The notes beneath the pieces were generated by a model. It was not told where the DNA came from, ran no database searches, and worked only from the letters and a program-made list of their open reading frames with translations. From the NCBI RefSeq assembly GCF_900475275.1, contig NZ_LS483364.1:1364001-1428000 (forward strand): a DNA stretch of 64,000 nucleotides, given 5' to 3'. Every line of letters begins with the position of its first letter. Position 1 is the stretch's first letter. Position numbers and translations under genes: made by a program. This document shows positions 36,934 to 45,020 of this stretch, piece after piece. This DNA is from Streptococcus sanguinis (lineage in GTDB: Bacteria > Bacillota > Bacilli > Lactobacillales > Streptococcaceae).

Positions 36934-36942
36934 ATCAGTTTA

Positions 36943-38688
36943 TCACTCACCTATCTCAATCCGCCAGCTGGCGGCTGTTTTTCTTTCTTGGATAAATTTA
37001 CTGTAAATGCCTTGTTTAGCTAGTAAGTCTTGGTGTTTGCCTTGTTCGACAATGCGGCCTTGATCCAGCACCAAAATCTGATCTGCATGCTCAACTGTCT
37101 TGAGTCGGTGGGCAATCATGATGATAGTCTTATCGCGAGTCAGAGCCTGAATAGCCTGCATGAGAGCTTCTTCGTTTTCTGGGTCAACATTGGCTGTTGC
37201 TTCATCAAGAATGATAATAGGTGCATCCTTGATAATAGCCCGAGCGATGGAAATACGCTGGCGCTCACCTCCAGAAAGACTGGCACCTCCTTCACCAATC
37301 TTGGTGTCATAGCCATCAGGCAGTGAGAGGATAAAGTCATGACAGGCAGCTTTCTTGGCAGCCTCTATTACTTCTTCCTGACTGGCCTCCGGCTTGCCAA
37401 AACGAATGTTATTAGCAATAGTATCCTCAAAGAGATAGACGCTTTGGAAGACAAAGCTGAAATTACGAATCAGGCTGTCATAGCTGTAATCTCTAACATC
37501 ATGTCCGTCCAGACTGATACTTCCTTGGTCCACATCCCAGAAGCGGGCAATGAGGTTGCAAAGCGTTGTTTTACCTGATCCAGAAGGTCCGACCAGAGCA
37601 GTTGTTGTTTTTTCGGGAATGGTGAGGGAAACCTGGTCAATGATTTTCTTATTTCCATAAGAGAAGCTAACATCTCTCAGCTCAATCCGACTGCTCTTAG
37701 GCTCAATATCCTGACCGCTGATGTCCATCGGCTGGATAGCCAAAACTTGATTGACCATATCAACCGACAAATCAACAATGCGCAGGAGAGAAGAGAAAGA
37801 GCCAACGCCGTCTAGATTTTCATAAATCATAAAACCACTGACAATCATCATAATGGTTACCAGAAGCTCCATACTGCCATTGAGGTAAAAGTAGATAGAG
37901 AAAAGCCCCATAAAGAGACCGGTCAGCTTGGTCACTATGCCCTGGAGGGCAATGTAAGGTGAAGTCACTAGTGTCATTTTGGTATCTAGCTGACTCTTGC
38001 GGTCAATAGCCTTAGACAACTTTTTAGCAGAGCGGTTAACTAGATTGTAGTTTTTAACCTCTGCGATACCTTGGCTATACTCCAAGACAACGGCCACTAG
38101 ATCCGTATCTGCCTGATACTTGACATCAGAAACTTTGCCAACTTGCCAACGCATGAGGGTATTTGGCAGGAGAAAGAGGACAAGACCAACCAATAGAACC
38201 AGACCAACCCGCCAATCATAGAGAAAGACCAAAACGGTGATGAGACCAGTCGTCAGAAAGCCCTGCACAGTCATCATAACCACTCGTGTAGCTACATCAG
38301 ACAGCCCTTCCAGCGTATTGGTCGTAACACTGGTAATCTTGCCCAAGCTATTTTGATTAAAGTAACCCATGGGCAAATAGCGCATGTGCTCGGCAATTTC
38401 AATCCGCTTCTGAGCACAGGTATGATAGCCCGCTTCCGTCTGCAGCATGGTAATTTTCAGGGTAATCCAGACGTTTAGCACAGTGGATACCAGCATGATG
38501 CCCAGAGCCAGCCAGAAGGTCTGCATAGAGAGATTCTTCTCAATCAGTCCCATAACGACTAGGCCAATTGCTGGGATACGCAGAGCGATGATAAAGGACT
38601 TGATGACGCCCAGATAAATGGATTGATAAAATTTCCTGCGATCCTCTGCCGTACAGAAATCAAAGAATTTCTTCAGTATATTAAGCAT
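36943..38688 (-). CDS. ABC exporter half-transporter (permease-ATPase), second subunit
   Basis: A 581-residue type IV ABC half-transporter. Six transmembrane helices occupy about residues 1-310. The nucleotide-binding domain has Walker A GPSGSGKTT, signature LSGGERQR, Walker B IIILDEATANVDPENE and H-loop IAHRL. Its start overlaps the end of the partner gene by eight bases, so the two probably form a heterodimer. The substrate is not evident; drug, peptide or metal-chelate export or import are all possible. A TetR repressor leads the operon. Confidence 0.9.
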   Translation of the reverse strand: MLNILKKFFDFCTAEDRRKFYQSIYLGVIKSFIIALRIPAIGLVVMGLIEKNLSMQTFWLALGIMLVSTVLNVWITLKITMLQTEAGYHTCAQKRIEIAEHMRYLPMGYFNQNSLGKITSVTTNTLEGLSDVATRVVMMTVQGFLTTGLITVLVFLYDWRVGLVLLVGLVLFLLPNTLMRWQVGKVSDVKYQADTDLVAVVLEYSQGIAEVKNYNLVNRSAKKLSKAIDRKSQLDTKMTLVTSPYIALQGIVTKLTGLFMGLFSIYFYLNGSMELLVTIMMIVSGFMIYENLDGVGSFSSLLRIVDLSVDMVNQVLAIQPMDISGQDIEPKSSRIELRDVSFSYGNKKIIDQVSLTIPEKTTTALVGPSGSGKTTLCNLIARFWDVDQGSISLDGHDVRDYSYDSLIRNFSFVFQSVYLFEDTIANNIRFGKPEASQEEVIEAAKKAACHDFILSLPDGYDTKIGEGGASLSGGERQRISIARAIIKDAPIIILDEATANVDPENEEALMQAIQALTRDKTIIMIAHRLKTVEHADQILVLDQGRIVEQGKHQDLLAKQGIYSKFIQERKTAASWRIEIGE

Positions 38689-40447
38689 GAGTCAGCCCTC
38701 CTTCCATCTCACTATTATCCCTGGTAGCAATATGGGCCTGCCACATTGAAGCATAAAGCGGACTGGTTGCCAGCAATTCTTCATGCCGGCCTCTAGCTTC
38801 AATCCGACCATCATTGACCAGGACTATCTGGTCTGCGCTCATAATCGTAGACAATCGGTGGGCAATGACAATCAAGGTCCGTCCTTCAATCAAACGAGCT
38901 AGACTGGACTGAATCCGTGCTTCATTTTCAGGATCTGTATAAGCAGTCGCTTCATCCAAGATAAGAATTGGCGCATCCTTAAGCATGGCACGGGCGATAG
39001 CAATCCGCTGACGCTCCCCACCAGATAGATGACCGCCGCCAGATCCTACCTGAGTTTCAAAGCCGTCTTCCAAGTTCATGATAAAGTCATAACAGCCACA
39101 GCGACGGGCAATTTCGATGACCTCTTCGTCAGAAGCCGCTGGATTTCCCATCCGAATATTTTCCATAATAGTCTCATCAAAGAGATAGTTATCCTGGGTC
39201 ACGTAAGCAATCTGCCGACTGTAATAGTCTAGCGGAAGCTGGCGAATATCCAATCCCCCATAGGTAATCTGACCAGAAGTGACATCCCAGAAAGAAGCTA
39301 GAAGCTTGGCAATTGTAGACTTACCTGAGCCTGATGGCCCAACTAAAGCATTGATGCTGCTAGCCTGAATATCTAGCGAAATGTCGTGCAGTACTTCCTC
39401 TTCATCTGTATAGCCAAAGCTGACATCCGTCATGACCAGATCCCTTCCTTTTGGAAGTTCTCTCAGTTCCTGAGGCCTTTTCAAATCAGGCTTTTCCAAA
39501 ATATCAATGACTTGGCCAAAAATAGTCCCGATTTTCCGTAAATCGTCCATGTAACTAGCCACTAAAATCAGAGGAGTCAGAAGACTGAGCGAAAGAATAA
39601 TCATCAGAATGAAATTACTAGCAGTCAAACTACCTTGCAGATAGAAATAACAGCCAGCCGGCAGCAGAAAGAGCAAACCTGATGGCAGAAAAGCAGTCAC
39701 AATACCCATCTCTAGATTGAACTTGCGCATCCACTCAATAAAGCAGTCTGCTCCTTCTCTAGCAGCCGTCACAAACTTATCGTATGAAAATTTTTCCTTG
39801 CCAAAGACCTTGATGACTTCAATCCCATTGATGTATTCCACCGCTGTATCATTGAGTTTTTTGGTCTTGACCAGAGTATTTTGATAGTCCGCTTCGCTAT
39901 TGACAGCCATCCGCATATAGGCCAGCGCCACGATGGGAATAGTCAGGAGAGACAGCAAGGTCAGCCGCCAATCGATAATCAGCATGGCAATGAGAACAAT
40001 AATCGGACCAAAAATCCCAGCAGTAAACTCTGGAATTAGGTGAGCCAAGGTCGTTTCGGTCGCATCTACCCGCTCAACGATAATGTTTTTATAACTGCCT
40101 GATGACTGACTGAGCACTGTGCCTAAAGGCAACCTAGCTAGCTTATCTGTCAGGCGGTGCCGCATTTCCGCTAGAATCTTAAAAGTAGCCGTATGCGACA
40201 GCATGGTGGAAATACCATGGAATCCCCAGTAGCCAATCCAGGCCATACCTGCCCAAGCTGACTGATGCAGGTAGAAATCCCAGTTTTTATTACCATTCAA
40301 GAGCTGATTAATCATTCCACCAATAAAGAAATAAGGCAGAAATCCTGAAATCACAGAGGCAAATGCAAAGATCAGACTGAGCACAAAATATATCTTATGA
40401 AGGGAAACAAAGTCCCAAATCCAAGCAAGGACAGATTTTTTCTTCAT
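38681..40447 (-). CDS. ABC exporter half-transporter (permease-ATPase), first subunit
   Basis: A 588-residue partner. The membrane domain (about residues 15-310) is followed by an NBD with Walker [11 protein letters not shown]-loop VTQDNYLF, signature LSGGERQR, Walker B ILILDEATAYTDPENE and H-loop IAHRLST. Both halves keep the catalytic Glu after Walker B, so neither site is obviously degenerate. The phrase GSYKNIIVERVDATE in the second intracellular loop resembles IrtAB/YbtPQ-type half-transporters, so siderophore-like cargo is conceivable. It follows the TetR gene by 18 bases. Confidence 0.9.
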   Translation of the reverse strand: MKKKSVLAWIWDFVSLHKIYFVLSLIFAFASVISGFLPYFFIGGMINQLLNGNKNWDFYLHQSAWAGMAWIGYWGFHGISTMLSHTATFKILAEMRHRLTDKLARLPLGTVLSQSSGSYKNIIVERVDATETTLAHLIPEFTAGIFGPIIVLIAMLIIDWRLTLLSLLTIPIVALAYMRMAVNSEADYQNTLVKTKKLNDTAVEYINGIEVIKVFGKEKFSYDKFVTAAREGADCFIEWMRKFNLEMGIVTAFLPSGLLFLLPAGCYFYLQGSLTASNFILMIILSLSLLTPLILVASYMDDLRKIGTIFGQVIDILEKPDLKRPQELRELPKGRDLVMTDVSFGYTDEEEVLHDISLDIQASSINALVGPSGSGKSTIAKLLASFWDVTSGQITYGGLDIRQLPLDYYSRQIAYVTQDNYLFDETIMENIRMGNPAASDEEVIEIARRCGCYDFIMNLEDGFETQVGSGGGHLSGGERQRIAIARAMLKDAPILILDEATAYTDPENEARIQSSLARLIEGRTLIVIAHRLSTIMSADQIVLVNDGRIEARGRHEELLATSPLYASMWQAHIATRDNSEMEGGLTHA

Positions 40448-40465
40448 AGAATTTCCTTCTTTCTA

Positions 40466-41077
40466 TCAAAAACCTAGCAAACCTCCCCAGTCAAACAAGT
40501 CCATGATGGAATGGCAAAATTTCAGCGCCTGCTCTTGGGGCCAGTCTTTAGCCAAGGGCTCAAATACAGCTGTGTAATAAGCTGTCATGCACGATCGCAG
40601 AAACTCGTGTTTGACCAAATGATTGATCTTACCCTCTTTGTAAGCCAGCTCCAAATAGCGATAAGTCTCGTCTGCAGCCAAATGAGGCAGACGCATCCTG
40701 AAGTCCGCTTGAGAAGATCCCTGAGATTTAAAGAGCAAGAGCTGCATAATATCCTTATGCTCATAGAGAATCCGCATCAGGGACTGGAGATCTTCCAAGC
40801 GATGGGCCCACATGTCAGACAGGTGTCCCTCTTCTAAGAAAGCATAGTCACGTCGCTTCTGCTCTTGTCCATACTGGTCTAAGGCTGTTAGAGTGGGCTC
40901 AAGCAGAGCAGTAAAGAGACTGTCCTTACTCTCATAGCGCTTATAAAGTGCCCCAGTCGTCAAGCCAGCAGCGCGACAAATTCTCCGAAGTGAAGCATCC
41001 TGATACCCATAAACTAAGAACTCACTCCTCGCGCTTTCCAAGATTTTTTCGTTTAACTCATCTGTTTCTTTTTTCAT
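40466..41077 (-). CDS. TetR/AcrR family transcriptional regulator
   Basis: A 203-residue repressor. The N-terminal HTH is clear (ARSEFLVYGYQDASLRRICR, then GLTTGALYKRYESKDSLF, about residues 16-55). A divergent ligand-binding helical domain follows. It leads the ABC exporter operon, and a perfect 17-bp palindrome lies between its promoter and its start codon, so it probably represses itself and the exporter until a ligand binds. Confidence 0.92.
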   Translation of the reverse strand: MKKETDELNEKILESARSEFLVYGYQDASLRRICRAAGLTTGALYKRYESKDSLFTALLEPTLTALDQYGQEQKRRDYAFLEEGHLSDMWAHRLEDLQSLMRILYEHKDIMQLLLFKSQGSSQADFRMRLPHLAADETYRYLELAYKEGKINHLVKHEFLRSCMTAYYTAVFEPLAKDWPQEQALKFCHSIMDLFDWGGLLGF

Positions 41078-41087
41078 GATTTTAATT

Positions 41088-41104
41088 CGATAACACTGTT
41101 ATCG
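41088..41104. promoter_or_regulatory. TetR operator palindrome
   Basis: CGATAACACTGTTATCG is a perfect dyad: two 8-bp arms around one base. It lies 11 bases before the regulator's start codon and 14 bases downstream of the -10, where a bound dimer would block transcription. Confidence 0.8.
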
Positions 41105-41117
41105 CCTTTCTTCTTTT

Positions 41118-41146
41118 ATTATAAATTCTGACAATTTAACTGTCAA
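41118..41146 (-). promoter_or_regulatory. Promoter of the TetR-ABC exporter operon
   Basis: Full-consensus elements: -35 TTGACA (41141-41146), a 17-base spacer, and -10 TATAAT (41118-41123). A strong promoter under a repressor fits a tightly controlled operon. Confidence 0.88.
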
Positions 41147-41213
41147 GGAAAAACAAAAGAGACCGCGAAATATTTTCATCGGTCTAGTTCTATTCCTTTT
41201 CCTCTTGTAAACA

Positions 41214-41242
41214 TAACAAAAGGAGCTTGCGAACAAGCTCCT
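41214..41242 (-). terminator. Terminator after the GNAT gene
   Basis: AGGAGCTTG and CAAGCTCCT form a 9-bp stem with a four-base loop, followed by a modest T-rich tract on the minus strand. Confidence 0.7.
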
Positions 41243-41250
41243 CTAGAATT

Positions 41251-41703
41251 TTATTTTTTATTAGGTGCATAAATCATGCCAGTACAGTCGAAATCTTCCT
41301 GTCGGCGAAAGCCGAGCTCTCGATAAAAAGCTAGATTTTTATCTGACTGCTCCGTTGCCAACTGGATTTGGTAAACATTCTTAAATCTTTCCAACGTCTG
41401 CTGAAGAAGGCTTCGGCCAATTCCCTTACGCTGGTACTGCGGATACACCAACAAATCCTGAATAAAGACAATGGTAAGCCCATCTCCGACCGCTCGAATC
41501 AAAGCAACCAACTTGTCTTCATCATAGGCCGCCATCACAAACAAAGACTGATGGAAGGCTTGCTCTAACCGACGAGGATAATTGATGTAATTGCTCCAAC
41601 CAACCGAAGCATAGAGATCTAGTACAGCAGCAAAATCTAGCTGCGGATTTGTTTTATAATGAATCGTAGTCCTCTCCTTTTTTTGTTTGATTGCATAAAC
41701 CAT
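41251..41703 (-). CDS. GNAT family N-acetyltransferase (start uncertain)
   Basis: A GNAT protein with VYPQYQRKGIGRSLLQQTLE (acetyl-CoA loop) and NLAFYRELGFRR near the end. The substrate is unknown. The ATG at 41703 gives 150 residues, but no ribosome site precedes it and it reads MVYAIKQKKERTT before family-like sequence. A strong AAAGGAGAGG lies inside these codons, six bases before an ACG (41665-41667) followed by ATT. The natural start may have been an ATG now changed to ACG, or a non-standard codon. It lies ten bases after the ABC ATPase gene. Confidence 0.8.
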   Translation of the reverse strand: MVYAIKQKKERTTIHYKTNPQLDFAAVLDLYASVGWSNYINYPRRLEQAFHQSLFVMAAYDEDKLVALIRAVGDGLTIVFIQDLLVYPQYQRKGIGRSLLQQTLERFKNVYQIQLATEQSDKNLAFYRELGFRRQEDFDCTGMIYAPNKK

Positions 41704-41712
41704 TCTAAAGCT

Positions 41713-42378
41713 TTATCGAACTTGAGTCAGCACTCCGTCTTGCATCTCATAAACCTTGTCAACCTCGTCCAGCAGGCGGGTATCATGGGTAATCATGACT
41801 ACACTCTTATGGAATTTCTGGGTCACCTCTTTGAGCAAATGGACCACGCGCTTGGCCCGCTCTGTATCCAGACTAGCTGTCGGCTCATCAGCCAAGATAA
41901 TATCAGGGCTATTGTAAAGTGCTCGGGCGATAGCAGCTCGCTGCCGTTCTCCGCCGGACAACTCTTTCGGATACTGCTTGAGTGTTCCTTTAAGATCCAA
42001 CAGCTCAATCAGACTGTCTAGATCTGTTCTCTCCTTTTTAGATAAGCGGTCAATCAGCTGAAACTGGTCTTCAATTTTCAAAAAAGGTATGAGATTGGAA
42101 GCCTGCAAAATAAAGCCGAAATCATTGAAGCGTAGAGCAGCTCGTTCCTTTTCCTTGAGCTGGGAAGTATCTTTCCCATGCAGAAGAATCTGTCCTTTTG
42201 AGGGAGTTTGCAAATGGCCCAGCAAGGTCAGAAAGGTTGTTTTACCTGAGCCTGATGGCCCAATAATAGCTACAAACTGCCCCGCTTCCAATCGGAAATC
42301 AGTTGGTTTCAGGGCTTGGACCAGCGTATGCCCCTGACCATATTCTTTTGTAACCCCTTTTAGTTCTATGATTGACAT
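41713..42378 (-). CDS. ABC transporter ATP-binding protein, HrtA/MacB-like
   Basis: A 221-residue ATPase of the MacB/LolD/FtsE class: Walker A GPSGSGKTT, Q-loop ILQASNLIPF, signature LSGGERQR, Walker B IILADEPTASLD and H-loop MITHD. It immediately follows the FtsX-type permease gene with no gap. Similarity of the permease to HrtB suggests a heme-efflux pair; that is inference. A mechanotransmission-type exporter of another hydrophobic compound is the alternative. Confidence 0.9.
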   Translation of the reverse strand: MSIIELKGVTKEYGQGHTLVQALKPTDFRLEAGQFVAIIGPSGSGKTTFLTLLGHLQTPSKGQILLHGKDTSQLKEKERAALRFNDFGFILQASNLIPFLKIEDQFQLIDRLSKKERTDLDSLIELLDLKGTLKQYPKELSGGERQRAAIARALYNSPDIILADEPTASLDTERAKRVVHLLKEVTQKFHKSVVMITHDTRLLDEVDKVYEMQDGVLTQVR

Positions 42379-43440
42379 TTACTCACCTCCAATCGCTGTG
42401 ATAGGGTCAATTTTCAGAACCCGATGAATGGACAAGAGTCCGCCAGCCAGTGACATGAACACAATCAGGACAATCAATCCAGCATAAGCTCTCCAGTCAC
42501 TGTAAAAAGGCATAGAAGCCGGCAAGACTAGCTGGGTTCCCAAGAGAGCCAAAACAGCTAAGCTGATTCCCAGAGTGGACAGGATGAAAATCTGCCAAAA
42601 AATAGAAGCAATAATCTTCCCACTGGCAATTCCTTGGGCGCGCATAATACCGTAAAGATGCGTCTTTTGGATGGTAATAATATACATGAAAATTCCCAAT
42701 ACCAAAAATGTAATCAGAACCATTGCCCCAATCATAAAGGAAAAAGTCAGTACCTGAGGCTGATAACCAGGGATATTTTCTATAAAATCACTCATAGAGA
42801 GCTGACTAAGTCCTGCTTCTTCAATCTTCTGACCATCCTTGACCACAAGTGCGCTGATATTCTTAACCTGACTAGAGCCGTACTTTAATTCCCTGAAATC
42901 ATCTAGATCCATAAAAATTACAGGTTGCGTAAAGAAGCTATTATCCTCTGTGAAACCAACAACCTGATAGAGGCGCTCACTGCCATTGAGCTGAAGCTGG
43001 TCCCCTAGTTTGACACCTTTTTGCTGCAGACGCTTATCCGCAATAACTTCATAAGCATTCTCAGCAGGACGTCCCTCAATAATGTCAGGCGCCAGAAAAC
43101 TATCCCAAGAGAGACCAAAAACCTGAGCATTGAGTTTATCAGTCCCATCTTCATAATTGGCCACTGCTGACGTCTGTCCCAAAGCCGCAATTGAGTCCCC
43201 TTGAAGCAGGCGGCTGTATTCCTCTTCCTTGAGAGTCGAAGCTATTAGATTCTTATTGGCGTACTCTGACAAAACGATCGATTCAGCCTGCCATTGGTCC
43301 AAAGCCAGGCGATTGAGCCTAGCCAAACCGACGGAAAGACTAGATAAAAAGAAAACCATATAGGTAATGAGAAAGACCACAGCAACCACTAAACGATAGC
43401 GTCCGCGGCTGTAGACAATCTCTTTAAAAGCTAAAAACAA
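42379..43440 (-). CDS. ABC transporter permease, HrtB-like (FtsX domain)
   Basis: A 353-residue permease with one N-terminal transmembrane helix (about 17-38), an extracellular domain (about 45-220) and three C-terminal helices of the FtsX domain (about 228-345). The N-terminal FLSSLSVGLARLNRLALDQW, followed by IVLSEYANKNL, resembles HrtB of the heme-regulated exporter HrtAB from staphylococci and lactococci. The start follows AAGGAGG. The TetR gene lies 67 bases upstream on the same strand with a separate promoter between. Confidence 0.85.
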   Translation of the reverse strand: MFLAFKEIVYSRGRYRLVVAVVFLITYMVFFLSSLSVGLARLNRLALDQWQAESIVLSEYANKNLIASTLKEEEYSRLLQGDSIAALGQTSAVANYEDGTDKLNAQVFGLSWDSFLAPDIIEGRPAENAYEVIADKRLQQKGVKLGDQLQLNGSERLYQVVGFTEDNSFFTQPVIFMDLDDFRELKYGSSQVKNISALVVKDGQKIEEAGLSQLSMSDFIENIPGYQPQVLTFSFMIGAMVLITFLVLGIFMYIITIQKTHLYGIMRAQGIASGKIIASIFWQIFILSTLGISLAVLALLGTQLVLPASMPFYSDWRAYAGLIVLIVFMSLAGGLLSIHRVLKIDPITAIGGE

Positions 43441-43454
43441 AGCTGTCCTCCTTC

Positions 43455-43480
43455 GAGATATTCGAGACTATTATACCATA
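43455..43480 (-). promoter_or_regulatory. Promoter and possible operator of the HrtAB-like genes
   Basis: An extended -10, TGG before TATAAT, lies about 40 bases before the permease start, with no good -35. Just downstream CTCGA occurs twice, four bases apart (CTCGAATATCTCGA), a possible operator for the TetR protein encoded upstream. Confidence 0.5.
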
Positions 43481-43507
43481 AAGAAGCAAGCTGGAAAAAC
43501 TATCCTG

Positions 43508-44116
43508 TCAATCCCCCTCCATATGCTCTCTAACAAAGCCCGCCAGACCGACAGAGGTCACCCTAGCATGAAAATCACTCATTTGCTGAGCCTTGTAGAG
43601 AGGATGAGCCAGCCAGTAAGTCAGGGTTCCCATAAAGGACGCGGCTTGATGATTCAGGAGCAAGTCCACCTCAACCTCCTCTAAATGTGGATCAGCCAAG
43701 GAAATACTCTGCGAGAAAATCTCCCTCAAAGCTTCCTGCAATCGCCTCGAACTAGTTGGACTGCCATTTGGACCTAAAAGAATGGCCAAGTCTTCCAAGT
43801 AAGGCTCAAAAAAATGAAAAAGATTTTGTTTCTCATGGATATAGTCTTCCACTTTAAAATCCTTTTCTAACTTGAACAAGCAGGCAGACTCTAGAGCCTC
43901 TTGATAATAGGCCTGCAAATCATCTAGCAAGCGGTCTTCTATCTTCTCCAGCAGATCATATTTATCCAAATAATACCGATAAAAAGTACTGCGATTCACC
44001 TCCGCCAAGTCAATCAATTGGCGAATGCTGATTGTCTCAAAAGTCTGCTCTTTCATCAACTGCAGCAAGCTAGTCTCTATCTGCTTTTCTGTCTTTCTTC
44101 TTTTTTTCTCATACAT
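43508..44116 (-). CDS. TetR/AcrR family transcriptional regulator
   Basis: A 202-residue regulator. The HTH is in the first 50 residues (ISIRQLIDLAEVNRSTFYRY), and the C-terminal domain resembles the DhaS-type TetR branch. I place the start at 44116, seven bases after GAGGTG; the reading seven codons upstream begins with TTG and has no site. Position suggests it controls the HrtAB-like transporter, as HrtR does in lactococci, but the heme-binding His of HrtR cannot be assigned. Confidence 0.88.
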   Translation of the reverse strand: MYEKKRRKTEKQIETSLLQLMKEQTFETISIRQLIDLAEVNRSTFYRYYLDKYDLLEKIEDRLLDDLQAYYQEALESACLFKLEKDFKVEDYIHEKQNLFHFFEPYLEDLAILLGPNGSPTSSRRLQEALREIFSQSISLADPHLEEVEVDLLLNHQAASFMGTLTYWLAHPLYKAQQMSDFHARVTSVGLAGFVREHMEGD

Positions 44117-44158
44117 GCCATTCACCTCAAAATGCAACAGTCTCTCTAAAATTGATGC

Positions 44159-44188
44159 TTGTCTACCATCCAGCTCCCACTATATAAT
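44159..44188 (+). promoter_or_regulatory. Promoter of the 44225 gene
   Basis: -10 TATAAT (44183-44188) with -35 TTGTCT (44159-44164), spacer 18. It is divergent from the TetR gene, whose start lies 40 bases upstream. Confidence 0.55.
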
Positions 44189-44224
44189 AAATATAAGCAG
44201 AAGACAAGAACAAGAGGATTAAAA

Positions 44225-44950
44225 ATGAAGATTATTATCAATCAAAAGGAAGTCAGTCAAGAAAGAATTGAGCACTGGCGGAAGAAGAGAATCCATAAAG
44301 CAGCTAAGATACTTAATCTACAGCTACCTAATACTGACAACACGGAGATTTTAGACCAAGCCCTACTGGAAGCAAAAATGAAGCTGACATACGAAGAGCT
44401 AATCCAGCAAATCGGAACCAAACTCAAATGGAGCCAATGTTTGATGAAATGGGCGGCCAAATGGTCCAAGAAACCACGAAAAAGAGCTATCATCACGATT
44501 TTTGCAAGTGGACTGACTGCTGCTTCTTTCAGTAAAAGGCTAGAAAAATTGATGTTAGAAAAGACAAATGTTCATAAAAGAGTCAATCTTGGTGCCTGTC
44601 CAGACCATTATGCCATGCAGCCACACGGCGACAAACTAGAAGTCATTGAGACCGCAGGAAACAGCCCGCTGCCGACACAGTTTTTTCTTAACCTTGGTGG
44701 TGAAGCTGAGATAGAGGAGCCTCGTGATGCGTCTTATCCCTTCCAAACTGTCGGTGCCGCCAGTCTAGCGAATGGTTGCAATATCGGTGGTATTCGCCAT
44801 CAGTTTCGCGACACAGAAAAAGGCCTAGAAGCCCGATTCTGTGTTGAATTCCCCAGCCTTTGTCCAGACAGCCTTATCAAAGAACACCAGCTCCACTTGG
44901 CCGCCGAATGGTCAAAGTGGATAGCTTGGTGCAAAGAGCATAAAGAATGA
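44225..44950 (+). CDS. Hypothetical protein
   Basis: A 241-residue soluble protein that I do not recognise. The N-terminal half is very basic and helical, with KWAAKWSKKPRKRAIITIFA near residue 80. The C-terminal half has Cys/His-bearing segments (LGACPDHYAMQPHGDKLE and SLANGCNIGGIRHQF) and ends WSKWIAWCKEHKE. The start follows GAGG by seven bases. It is the only plus-strand gene for 30 kb, divergent from the TetR gene. Confidence 0.75.
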   Translation: MKIIINQKEVSQERIEHWRKKRIHKAAKILNLQLPNTDNTEILDQALLEAKMKLTYEELIQQIGTKLKWSQCLMKWAAKWSKKPRKRAIITIFASGLTAASFSKRLEKLMLEKTNVHKRVNLGACPDHYAMQPHGDKLEVIETAGNSPLPTQFFLNLGGEAEIEEPRDASYPFQTVGAASLANGCNIGGIRHQFRDTEKGLEARFCVEFPSLCPDSLIKEHQLHLAAEWSKWIAWCKEHKE

Positions 44951-44965
44951 ATTTCCTTCCATACA

Positions 44966-45011
44966 AAAACAGCCTACTGCCATCTTAAAGAGACTGCAGC
45001 AAGGCTGTTTT
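44966..45011. terminator. Convergent terminator
   Basis: AAAACAGCCT pairs with AGGCTGTTTT, with a further CTGC/GCAG step inside. It lies between the convergent 44225 gene and the alcohol dehydrogenase gene and serves both. Confidence 0.8.
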
Positions 45012-45020
45012 CTTCTACAC

